DNA of 24,925 bases from NCBI GenBank assembly GCA_943704425.1, contig CALSCP010002434.1:17133-42057 (forward strand). Direction: 5' to 3'. Under the pieces are notes generated by a model, which did no database searches, was not told the DNA's origin, and saw nothing but the letters and a program-made list of their open reading frames with translations. This DNA comes from Ministeria vibrans ATCC 50519. Lineage: Eukaryota > Opisthokonta > Filasterea. Made by a program: the position numbers and the translations under genes. Shown here piece by piece: positions 10,091 through 19,943 of this stretch. Position 1 is the first letter of the stretch; the number at the start of each line of letters is the position of its first letter.

Positions 10091-11819
10091 ATGCCCAAGA
10101 TCCTCCTCATCGGCTCGGGCTTTGTTGCCCCCCCGGCTGCGCGTGAGCTGCTCAAGCGACCTGAAAATGTTCTCACGGTTGGTACGCAGCCCCAAACACC
10201 CTGCGCCCCTCACGCACACTGCCCCGCACGTGTATACCGCAAGCTGCTCGATCCCCTTCCTGATTGCATTCTTTTGTGTGTTTTATTTCTCATTCTCTTT
10301 TTTTCTCTCTCTCTCTCTCTTTCTTTCTCTCTCTCTCTCTCACTGGCTCCCTCTTGCAGCAAGCCGACGTCTCGAACACGCCAAGGCCATGTGCGAGCGC
10401 ATCGGCGATGCCCGACTGACCAGCGTTGCGCTCGACGTCACCGACAGTGCCGCACTGGACGCTCTCGTTTCCGACCACGACATTGTCATCAGGTTTGCCG
10501 CCCCGCCATGGCCCCCGCGCCCGCCCTCGCACTCCCACACTCCCGCACTTTGCTCTAACACGCGCACACGTTGTTTGTTCTGCTTCCTCTAGCTTGATCC
10601 CGTACACGCAGCACGCGACGATCATTGACTCGGCGATTCGACATGACAAGAACTTTGTCAGCACGTCGTACATCAACCCGCAAATGATGGCACACGACGA
10701 GGCGGCCAAGGCCAAGGGACTGGTGGTCATGAACGAGATTGGCGTCGACCCGGGTGTCGATCATCTCTATGCCATGAAGGCCATCGACGAGGTACAAGTC
10801 CACGAGAGGAGAAGTAGAGAAAGAAGGCACACTGACTCGCTTTGTCATGGTCATTGTGTTCACGCAGGTACATGAGGCAGGCGGTAAAGTGTTGGAGTTT
10901 ACTTCCTTCTGCGGTGGTCTGCCGCATCCGGACAACGCCAACAACCCGCTGGGGTACAAGTTCAGCTGGAGTCCGCGCGGTGTGCTTCTTGCAGCCCGCA
11001 ATGACGCCAAGTGGAAGGAGCACGGTGAGACTCAAGCACTCGCTGGTGCCCAGCTCATGAGCAAGGGTCCTCGTCCCATTGAGATTCCCCCCAACTTCTC
11101 ACTTGAGGGCTATCCCAACCGCGACTCGACACCCTACGAGCAGCGCTACGGCCTCAAAGACGCGTCGCTCATTCTGCGTGGCTCACTGCGCTACAAAGTA
11201 CTCACAAGAACAACTTGCACCGTGTGCACGTAACGTTAATTTTAATTTTAATTTTGCTTTTGTTTTCCTTCTTATTCAGGGCAATCCGGCGTTTGTGCAG
11301 TCTCTGGCGGACCTGGGCTTCCTCAACGACGAGGCACGCGACTATCTGTCGGCGTCGTCGCCCCCTCTGGCGTGGCACACCGTCCTTGCCCGCATGGTGG
11401 GTGTTGCCGACGATGCAGACACTGCGTATGCATTGATTGAGAGAATCCATCAGCAGTGACATTTTTTTTTGTAGTGCCCTGACTGAAGCTGTCTGCGCCA
11501 AGGCAGGACTCAATTCAGTCGACTCGGCGGAGCGAGAGCGTATTCTTGAAGGTTACAAATGGCTTGATCTCTTTTCTGATGTGGAGGTAAACAGACACAA
11601 ATTTCAGAGACAGTCACTCACATGTAGCTAAATGGTGTGTAATTCCGTCTTAGGTGGAGGCGCGCGGAACCTTCCTGGACACTCTATGCGCGACCCTGGA
11701 GAAGAAGATGATGTATGCCGAGGGCGAGCGTGACATGGTTTTGCTGCAGCACAAGTTTGTGTGCGAGACCAAGGACGGCAAAAAGGTTCACATTCCATTT
11801 GTCCTTGTTTCACTTACTC

Positions 11820-11870
<51 letters not shown>

Positions 11871-12212
11871 CCATGTGTCTGTTTGCACATGTGCGTGTCT
11901 GTGATAGGAAGTGCGCACGTCTACTATGCTCGAGTATGGAGACCCTGAAGGATCTGGTGGAGACAGGTTAGGCACATTCTGTTCTCTGTTTCCCAATTCC
12001 CAAATTCATCTCCATCTATATATTTTTCCTGCAGTGCAATGGCGAAGACTGTGGGTGTTCCTTGTGGCGTAGCGACGCAAATGATTCTTGATGGCAAAAT
12101 CACGCGCGCGGGCGTGATTGCACCGCTCGACAAGGAGCTGTACGAGCCGCTCATTGCGGCACTCAAGGACCGCGGAATCGAACTCATTGAAGAAACAACG
12201 CCTCTTGAATAA
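10091..12212 (+). CDS. LYS9: Saccharopine dehydrogenase (L-glutamate-forming type)
   Basis: Interconverts saccharopine with aminoadipate semialdehyde plus glutamate, using NAD(P). Exons: 10091-10181, 10360-10492, 10593-10791, 10868-11197, 11280-11425, 11475-11586, 11654-11785, 11908-11966, 12035-12212; 459 aa, the length of fungal Lys9. The Rossmann start is KILLIGSGFVAPPAARELL. The blocks YCGGLP-like FCGGLPHPDNANNPLGYKFS, CYPNRDS-like GYPNRDSTPYEQ and LILRGSLRYKGNPAF, and ERDMVLLQHKF near the C-terminus, match the family. There is no lysine-ketoglutarate reductase domain, so it is stand-alone, not an AASS fusion. Whether it serves lysine synthesis or breakdown cannot be told here. Intron 5 (11426-11474) is only 49 nt. 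Intron 7 holds a TG microsatellite and has an unusual GTTCAC donor. AATAAA at 12208-12213 overlaps the stop codon. The gene converges on CTR9 with 64 bp between stops. Confidence 0.95.
10304..10341. repeat. CT-rich tract in saccharopine dehydrogenase intron 1
   Basis: A run of mostly CT dinucleotides sits 15 bases before the acceptor at 10359 and serves as an exaggerated polypyrimidine tract. Confidence 0.85.
11822..11868. repeat. (TG)n microsatellite in saccharopine dehydrogenase intron 7
   Basis: About 23 uninterrupted TG dinucleotides lie inside intron 11786-11907. On the sense transcript this is a UG-repeat. Confidence 0.95.
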
Positions 12213-12276
12213 ACAAGAAAACAATTTGTCTTTCACTCATTCTCAATTATGGTCATACACACACTCTCCGTGTGTC

Positions 12277-15200
12277 TCACTCATCGTCGTCCGAGTCGAC
12301 TGTCGCCTTTGACTTGACGTGAGACTTCTTGCTGACACGCTGCGATCGTTCGTCGTCATCGTCCTCATCCCTCGCCTGCTCTTCGCGCTGGCGCTTGCGC
12401 TTCTTCCGCAGTTCCTTGGCTGCCTCCATGCGCTCCTTGTCTTCGCGCTCCTTGATCGACAGCGACGACTGTGCAGCGGCCGCCCGTCGCGCACTCCGAT
12501 CCAATGGTACATTGTCTTCTTCTTCGTCGTCGTCCGAGTCACCATCTTCCACCACTTCGTCGTCGCCTGCCACAAACCCTTCCATTTCACGCAAGCCCAG
12601 CTCCTCCTCGTGCAAATCAATGTCGTCCGCAATTTCATCGTCATCCAGACTCTCGCCCATGACACGTCCCCGACCTCCACTGGCTCCCCGCTGCACCTGC
12701 TTCTTCCGTCGCTCCTCATCTCGCTCGGCCTGTTCTCGCGACGCCTGCACTTGCGCTTCCAATCGCTTGCGGTTCTCCTCCTGAAACAATCGTGCCTTCT
12801 CGTCCAACTCCCGCTCGCGTTCAAGTCGCTTTGCTTCCTTCTCCCGCTCAAGCGCCGCCTTCTGCTCACGGTACGCCTGCATTTCCATCTCCTGCGCCAA
12901 AATGCGCTCACGGCGCTCGCGTTCCACCTGTTCTGCACGCTGCAGATGCGTTTCGCCCTGCGACAAAAAAGTATCCGTCTTGCTCGCCTCACCATTCACC
13001 ATTGCCTCCGGCAAGTACCGCCAGTCCTACCAAAATGCATATGGGTGTGTGAGAAATCAACACAATAGAATCAGAGGTTTCGACCCTATCTCACCTTGTG
13101 CTTAGCATGGTTTCCGCGCATCTCTTGCAGATCTTTGAAGGTTTTGAGCGCATAGCGAAGGTCAGCAACGGCCCCCTGCACCTGCTCAAGTGACTGGTTG
13201 TCCTTGAGCAGCACTGACATGCCCGAGTACTCCAGCGCCACTCCCAGATTGTACCGGGCGACAAGTGATGCCGGATACGCGTGCATCGCCTATTACAGAG
13301 TGTAAAGAAAGTAAATAAATTATGTCATGTTATACAATACGAAATAAGTGAGTTGGTCGAAAGTCTGTTGTGTTGCAAATAAACACAAAAAAGGAAGGAA
13401 GAGAAATAAAGTGATAAAAAGAGAGAGATAGCGAAACAAAGTGATTGACAAAGGAAAAACCAAAGTGAAAAACAAAGTGATAGAAAAAGTGATAAACAAA
13501 GTGACAGACAATAAAATTTTTCATAATACCTTCAAGAGCACTTTCTTACACGCGGAAAACTCCTCGGCCTTGAAAAGCGCTCGTGCATGTTGGTGCATCA
13601 GCTCAAGATCATGATTAAAATAGAACTTGCGCAGACACTTTTCATACTACGAGAAGCGCAATGAGACAGAAAAGAGAGAAGTAACAATGAATGATACCAT
13701 TTTGACGGCGTTGACATATTGGCCCTGAGCAACGTACGTGAGCGCAAGGTTGTTCCACACAGACGGAGAGTCGCCTGTTGCTTCACGAACCTATAGCACG
13801 CAGAGAGAAAAAGGAGGAAAAAAAGAGTGAGAGGAAGAAACAAGAAACAAAAAGAGAAGGTAGAGAGATGGAAACGTATTTGCCACAAGAAAACACTCTA
13901 TTGTTGGGTCACCTTGAGGAAAATAGAGCGCGCCTCGGCGATTTCACCCTGTTCGGCCAACACAGCTGCGGCTCCGTTGGCGGCAAAAATGTTCTTGGTG
14001 TCAGCGGAAAGGACGTCGGTGAAGCACTGGAGGGCCAGACGAAAGTTGCGCTCCTCCTTGACCTTGTCGTGAACGCTGCGCTTGGCAAGTTGCAGGTACA
14101 GGTTTCCCATGGAAAGCATGGCGTAAGGGTCTTTCTTGGAGCCCTTGGCCTGGGTCACCTGCTCGTATCGCTTGAGCGACCCCTGGATGTCACCACGGGC
14201 CAGCATCACAGTCGCCAAAAGCACCTCAGCGTCGGCACTGGTTTCGGGAGCAATCAGCTGAATTGCTTCCTCACACAGACTCTGAGCAAGCACCAGGTCG
14301 TCGCGGTTCATGGCAAGACGAGCAAGGCGCAAGCGAGCGTCTGTGTACGTTGGGTGGTCCGCCAAAAGGTCGCGAAAAAGTACTTCGGCGCGGTGCTTGT
14401 CACCCTCGTGGTCGCAAAGCAGCGCCATGTTGTAGCGCAAAGTAAGCTCCATTGCCTGCAGTGCCAACAGTGCCTCGCCCGTTACATCACCCGCACTGCT
14501 CACTAGCGTTGCTTGCGTCTGCTCAAAGGCCACGCGTGCGCCGGCAAAGTTGCCGAGTCGTTGCCGAAGAACCCCAATGTTGTTGCTGATTTCTGGGTAC
14601 ACTCGGATGCCCACCTGCTCCTCCAACACTGCTGCAGCCGCCTCGTACGCCTCAAGAGCCTTGTCCACTTTGCTGGTCCCCTCGTACAGCTGACCCAACT
14701 CAATCCATACCTCAAAATCGTCCGGGTACCTGAAAAGAGCAAAAGGAAATGAATGGAGTGTCGCAGAGGGGAAACGCGGAGTGTGTTAAAAAATATTTTT
14801 TGGCTTCGTACTTCTCGGTGACGCGTTGAAGATAACCAATGGCCTTGTCGCGAGCACCGGGGCGGTTGGCAAGAGAGGTAGAGCCATGGAGGGAACCAAG
14901 AATCTTCATGGCCTCGTAGCTGTCGGGGTCGGCGGCGACGACGCGCTCAAAGCACTCGACAGCCTTGGCATTGTCGCCCTTGCCAATGTACATTTGTCCG
15001 AGACCATAATGGGCACGCATAAGAAGCGGATCGTGTTGCACCGCAAACTGATACTTGTGAAACGCATCGTCAAAGTTGCCGCGAGCGTGGCAAAGACGCG
15101 CAAGTTGATAGCTTGCAAGCGCGCGAGCCTCGTCGCTACCGGCGCCACGCTCGAGGGCGTCCACGCTGACACGGTGAGCCAGATCATGTTTGCCGGCGAA

Positions 15201-15609
15201 GAAAAAGTGTTCGGCAAGGTACACGAGTACGTTGATGTTGTGCTTGTCGAGCTGGTGCGCTCGACGCAGCAGCTGCATCGCCTGCTGTGAGTTCTCGCCA
15301 CGTCGGCGATTCAGCTCAACAACGGCAAGCGCTGCGAGGGCATCCACATTCTCGGGGTCGAGCTGCAATGTACGCTCAAAGGCAAGACGCGCGCGCTCTT
15401 CGTCGCCCAATTGGAATAGGCACAGACCAATGCCAAACCGTACGACAGCAGGGCAATCTAAACAAAAGTATCAGTAGATATATATAAGCGTGTGTTGTGC
15501 GTGCGATATTTGTGTGTGAGGGAAAGGCTACATACTGGGATTGGTGCGAATGACGCTACGGTACTGACGGAGCGCCTCGGTATAATCCTTTTGCCTTGTA
15601 ACGATCAAG

Positions 15610-15652
<43 letters not shown>

Positions 15653-16480
15653 GTGTGAGGAGAACGAAACAAAGTGATAAGAAAGAGATCGAGATTTACA
15701 TGTAGGAGGCGCAAGCGCGTCCGAGCTTTGCAGGGATGTGTGCTTTGTTGCTGTTGAGGACCAGATCAAACTGTTGGATGGCGATGTCAATGTTGCCCTG
15801 GAGTGAAAAGCAAGTTAGTGCGTTTCGCTTGAGGCTGCCATGGCGACACAAAAGCAAACCTGCAAGAGACGGATGATGCCGCGGCCCACGCTGGTGAGCA
15901 GCATGTCGTCGCTGGTGTCGCGCTGTGTCGCTGAGTCGTTTCGGTTGTACTCGATGATCGCCTCCTCCAACAGCGTTTCACGCTCCGCCGACGACGCCTT
16001 GATCGCCAGGTTGACAAAATGCGCCCCAAGCGAGTTGTTGACCATCACCTTTTCCGATGGCGTCGCCCGGTCTGACCCACAAAAGCCAATTTGGGCATTT
16101 TTGAGACTCTTCGACTTCTTTTTCGCTTTTTTTTCGTTCCTTACCGGAAAGTTCGTTCTGTACGTGACGCAGGACCTTGACAAAGTCAGAATGACGCCCC
16201 ATATGGTAGTATATGAGCTGGAAGAGCGACGGGAGAGAGCGAGACGAATCAGCAAACGAGAAAAAAAAAGAAAGATTGCTTACAGCAATTTTCCTGTACA
16301 AGGGCACACCACTGCGGTGCATGGTCATGGCGACAAGGACATCGTGAAGTGCCGGAGCCGATTCGGACGCGAGGTCGACCGACCCGAAGTCGGGAACTGA
16401 AAGAGAGAACGCGATGAGACGCAGCACAGCGGGCGCGGACGCTTGGGCTGCAGCGGCGTACCTTCGACGGTGGATGCCAT
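12277..16480 (-). CDS. CTR9: CTR9 homologue, TPR scaffold of the Paf1 complex
   Basis: Scaffold of the Paf1 elongation complex on RNA polymerase II. Exons on the minus strand: 16480-16462, 16396-16284, 16217-16145, 16071-15860, 15797-15700, 15594-15536, 15457-14812, 14729-13913, 13790-13698, 13646-13530, 13289-13095, 13026-12277; 1063 aa, close to yeast Ctr9. The bulk is tandem TPR units. The block LGQMYIGKGDNAKAVECFE, the phrase EAMKILGSL and the exon 10 segment YEKCLRKFY are close to animal CTR9. After the TPRs comes a long charged coiled coil rich in Glu, Arg and Lys, then an acidic, KKRKR-containing, Ser-Asp-rich tail, as in the family. Exon 1 is only 19 nt (MASTVE plus one base). Just 5' of the ATG lies a (CT)n tract on the sense strand. 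Intron 10 is long and internally repeated (separate entry). Confidence 0.95.
13290..13529. repeat. Repeat-filled intron 10 of CTR9
   Basis: This 240-nt intron is two to five times longer than its neighbours. From about 13405 to 13510 the plus strand carries the word AAAGTGAT or AAAGTGA at least seven times, spaced about 10-25 bases apart; the sense transcript reads variants of TATCACTTTGTTT. The rest is AT-rich. Confidence 0.75.
15614..15650. repeat. (GA)n tract in CTR9 intron 5
   Basis: An almost perfect GA run, CT on the CTR9 sense strand, lies in intron 15595-15699 just before the acceptor side. Confidence 0.9.
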
Positions 16481-16483
16481 GCG

Positions 16484-16514
<31 letters not shown>

Positions 16515-17281
16515 GAGAGCGAGCGAGCGAGGAACAAAGAAAGAAGACGGAAATTGATTGATATTTGATTATTATTAATTTGATAATTATTTGAATACTC
16601 GTCGTAATTAATATTATTTATTTTGATTATTTTGATTGATAAATATTCCGTGCGGGAATAGGGGAATAGGAAGAAAGAAAGAAACGGGTTCAATCATTTC
16701 GATTGTATGTATCGATGAGTGCAAAACTTACCTTTGTCTCACTCATGTCTGTTTGTTTTTATGGCTTTGCCGAATGTAATGAGTTCGAATCCAATCACAA
16801 TCAAAACAAAGGATAATCACTATCTACGACTCCATTCAACCAGCCACTTCAATTCGACGCATTTGCACATACACAAACAGAAACACTGACAAATTGTGTT
16901 TGAGATGTGACTGATTTGATCTACCAGTGCCTCGATTGACACTTTTTAGCCAGTCGCTTCTTATGTCTCTCTTGTTTACCCTCTGTTGCGTACTACCGCA
17001 GAGCGCATTGAACACGAATTACATGCTCAACAAAGCAACCGTCGTTCAGCCAAGAGTAAGCAATCCGCTCATAGAATCACCCACCCACTCCTGATGATTG
17101 GGTATCCCTCTCCTCGTCTCTAAAGTCCATCAAGGGGGTATACGACGATAGTTTCTCTGTCTCTTATCGCAACCCCAACTGATTGTGACACATCCGCGTC
17201 CGCTTGGATCCTCTCTCCCGTCTCAAACTGGAGAACGTGTCTCTGACAATAAAGCGAGTGGTTTTGTTGTGTTCGTTTCTG
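16481..17281. other. Non-coding region between CTR9 and the membrane-protein gene
   Basis: This 801-base region lies upstream of CTR9 and downstream of the membrane-protein gene (both minus strand). It begins with a (GA)n tract (16482-16531) and then about 120 bases of ATT-rich sequence. No convincing exon, tRNA or other RNA gene is visible. A minus-strand ATG followed by a perfect donor (AAG/GTAAGT, 16748-16730) is present but cannot be joined in frame to CTR9; it could be part of a non-coding leader exon. Confidence 0.5.
16482..16531. repeat. (GA)n tract directly upstream of CTR9
   Basis: On the CTR9 sense strand this is a 50-nt CT-rich run ending one base before the start codon, so it lies in the promoter or 5' leader. 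Confidence 0.85.
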
Positions 17282-17958
17282 TTAACAGGCGGGCGACGAG
17301 GCTACGCGCGAGAAGAAGTACGTTGCCAGCGCTGCAGCAAGGTGGAACACGTCGACGCCGTCCAAGCCCACCTTGCGTGCAATCTTCGTCTTCAGTTTGT
17401 CGCCCACAGCAAACGCAAGGAGCCCCCCGAGGACGTTCTGGGAGGCGAGGCAGCCGTAGAAGGCGTCGTGTGCGGCAATGGCCAGGGCGGGCACAAGCGC
17501 CACCACAACGTACAGCTCCATCTCTTTGCGGCGGACGTTGCGGTTGAACTGGGTCGCAAACCCAACGGCCAGAATAAGCAAGGCAAGGAAGTGCCAGCGA
17601 AGGACGGCGAGCGTCGCCAGAGCGCAGTACGAGCGGGTGCTCACGACGCACGCCACCGCCGTGCACGCCACCGACGCCTCCGCCATGCGTGTCAGCGCCG
17701 AATGCACCCGCGCCACCTTCTGATTGCCGGTCCAGTACCACGCAGCGCCCGCCAGCTACGCAACAGACGCAGGCGGTTCGTTTCGTTGGTGTCGGTTGTT
17801 GTGCCGTTTCCTTTGTGGGTTCGTACCGCCGCTGAGCCGATGGACAGCGCAGGAATGTGCCACAGACGCTCTCTTAAGGTACCCGTCGATGTTTCGTACA
17901 GGACCCAGCAACCGACAACGAGAATAAGCTCACACACGACGTTGGACAGGCGAGCCAT
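17282..17958 (-). CDS. Polytopic membrane protein of unknown function, 201 aa
   Basis: Exons on the minus strand: 17958-17827 and 17755-17282; the phase-0 intron runs from GTACGA to GCGTAG. The protein is hydrophobic, with about six likely membrane spans: around residues 6-20, 36-55, 75-88, 93-115, 123-142 and 175-195. The loop after the fourth span is basic (FNRNVRRKEMELY). The last span contains DVFHLAAALATYFF, a His in a helix reminiscent of the final span of ceramidase/PAQR-type (CREST) proteins, but the other expected residues cannot be verified, so I do not assign it. The start codon is 94 bp from that of NDH-2 on the other strand. Confidence 0.82.
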
Positions 17959-18051
17959 GATTAACAACAAAACTGTGTGAAACTAGTTTTTGAATGAATA
18001 TCAATAATAATAATAATAATTATTATTATTTCAGATTTTCAGTTAATTCTC
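17959..18051. promoter_or_regulatory. 93-bp divergent upstream region (membrane protein / NDH-2)
   Basis: Two divergent start codons are only 93 bases apart, so their promoters overlap. The centre is a palindromic (AAT)n(ATT)n stretch at 18003-18031, followed by TTTCAG at 18030-18034, which may be an acceptor for an NDH-2 leader intron. Confidence 0.45.
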
Positions 18052-19655
18052 ATGCTAAACGTGATCAAAACAGGCCAATCGGCGGCGCAGCGACTGGTAG
18101 TGATTGGGTCGGGGTGGGCAGGACATGCGTGTTCGGTGTCGTTGGCGAAAAAGGTGGGTGGCGCTGCAGTCACAGTGATTTCGCCGCGCGATCACTTTCT
18201 CTTTACGCCTCTCCTCTGCTCGTGCGCCGTCGGAACGCTCGAGGTACACACAATGCGTGGCATGTTGATCGCCGACTAAGCACGCTCTCCGGCGCAGTTC
18301 CGGTCCATCATTGAGCCCGTGCGCTCCGTCCAGGGCGTCCAGTTCCTCCAGGCGTGCGCAGACCGCATTGACCTCGACGGACGGCGCATTGAGTGCACCA
18401 GCGTGCTGGACGGCCATCAGTTCAGCGTGCCGTACGACAAGCTTGCCATAGCGGTGGGTGCTGCGCCACAGACCTTCCAGACGCCCGGGATTGAGCACGT
18501 CCACTTCCTGAGAGACGTTGCCGAAGCGAGAGGTGAAGCAGCCAAGGACGCATTGGAGCGCTGACAAGGACGCTTTCTTTCATAGCCATTCGCAACCGCC
18601 TACTGCGCAATTTTGAGCTGTCTACTCAGCCCGGCTTGAGCGAAGAGGAGCGACGCCGTCTCACGCATGTTGTGGTGGTGGGCGGAGGACCGACGGGCGT
18701 CGAGTTTACGGGCGAGCTGCACGATTGGATCGTGCAAGATGTGGGGCGACTCTACCGTGACAGTGCGGCGTTTGCGCGAGTCACCTTGGCCGAGCCCAAC
18801 GAGCTGTTGGGCGCGTTTGATCCGCATATGAGAGCATTTGCAGCGCGGAAACTTGCGCGACGCACTGAGCTGACGGTGAAACGACAGTCAGTGGCGCGAG
18901 TGACAGAGAACTCGGTTGAGTTTGGGGATGGGTCGACAATTGATTGTGGATTGGTTGTGTGGTCGACGGTAAGAGAGACCAAAGAAAGAATGGAAGAAAG
19001 TAGAAATAGAGAAAGAAAAAAACACAGAGAGAGAGGGTGTGTGCTTGATTTGCGTGATTCGTGTCGTTACAGTGCTTGTAATTGTGTTTGTGCTCACAAT
19101 TGCGGTAGGGATTGACTCCGTGTGCGCTTGTACAATCTCTGTCGGTGGCCAAGGACGCACGTGGACGTGTACTCACCAACGACTGCCTTCAACTTATTGA
19201 CTATCCCGAGGTGTACGCCATTGGCGACTGTGCAGGTACCAATCAGTCAGTGTGTGTGTTTGTGTGCGGTGTGTTTCTCAGTCGAAGTTTTGTCAGGATA
19301 TGGTTCTCTTCCTGCGACTGCGGCAGTGGCTGAGCGCGAAGGGCGCTATGTTGCGCAGCACATGAGCTCGGCCTCCCATACGGCTCCGTTTTCGTTCAAG
19401 TCGTTGGGCATGATGGCCTACCTGGGCGGTTTCTCCGCTCTGGCCGAGGTCAAGCCTATCAAAGGGCGCTTCAAAGGCTTTGTCGCGTGGATCCTTTGGC
19501 GCAGTGCCTATCTGACCATGCTGGGCAACTGGCGCTCTCGCTTTCAGGTGCCCCTCGACTGGTTCAAGACATTTTGCTTTGGGCGCGATACGTCTCGTTT
19601 CGAAAGCGACCTCTGGTCTGCTGACTCTGCTCGTCCAAAGAAAACCCGCACTTAA
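18052..19655 (+). CDS. NDH2: Type II NADH dehydrogenase (alternative NADH:quinone oxidoreductase)
   Basis: Single-subunit FAD enzyme that passes electrons from NAD(P)H to quinone without pumping protons. Exons: 18052-18243, 18298-18532, 18586-18968, 19109-19235, 19297-19655; 431 aa. The FAD-binding motif VVIGSGWAG is at 16-24 and the NAD-binding motif VVVVGGGPTGVEF near 171-183. AIGDCA precedes the quinone-site block LPATAAVAEREGRYVA. The C-terminal region from FKSLGMMAYLGG through LLWRSAYLT-like ILWRSAYLT to DWFKTFCFGRD is diagnostic for eukaryotic NDH-2 and separates it from AIF/FSP1 proteins. The presequence is short. Intron 4 has two in-phase acceptors (AG at 19280-19281 and 19295-19296); the second gives the family's usual spacing. 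Introns 1 and 2 are 54 and 53 nt. Confidence 0.94.
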
Positions 19656-19943
19656 AGAAGGTCCATCAAGCCATGATGTTTACATCAACACAATGCGCAA
19701 TTGTACATACATATTCCTCTCTGGCCTCTCTTGAGTGTCCTAAATGAATACACTTGAAAAAATAATAATAATAATTATTATTCATTCGCATAAAAAAGTT
19801 ATTTAAAAGTAAAAAAAACAAAATAATGCACAATTATAATTATTATTATTCATTCGCATAAAAAAGTTATTTAAAAGTCAAAAAAACAAAATAATGCACT
19901 ATAAATTATAATTATTATTGTTTTTCTATAGTATTGATTATCC
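19656..19943. other. Intergenic region with AT microsatellites
   Basis: These 288 bases link NDH-2 and the kinase on the same strand. They hold the duplicated AT-rich unit described separately, and end in TTTTTCTATAG at 19922-19932, which resembles an acceptor of a leader intron for the kinase. Confidence 0.5.
19774..19899. repeat. 58-bp direct repeat with (AAT)n(ATT)n palindromes
   Basis: The unit from ATTATTATTCATTCGCATAA to ACAAAATAATGCAC occurs at 19774-19831 and 19842-19899 and differs by about one base. Palindromic AAT/ATT runs stand before each copy and after the second. Confidence 0.9.

Noticed and set aside
12319-13068. Plus-strand 249-aa frame across the CTR9 C-terminus
   Set aside because: It is antisense to the charged CTR9 tail, whose Glu/Lys/Arg-rich codons leave the opposite strand open.
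13320-13524. Phe/Leu-rich minus-strand frames resembling membrane segments
   Set aside because: They are translations of the repeated pyrimidine-rich CTR9 intron 10.
16730-16748. Possible extra first exon of CTR9 (ATG followed by AAG/GTAAGT)
   Set aside because: The phase does not fit the next CTR9 acceptor and there is no good acceptor before the ATG at 16480; at most it is a leader exon.
16962-17096. Plus-strand 44-aa frame beginning MSLLFTLCCVLP with a later GTAAGC donor-like site
   Set aside because: Too short, no partner exon in phase, and the only nearby good acceptor lies antisense to the membrane-protein gene.
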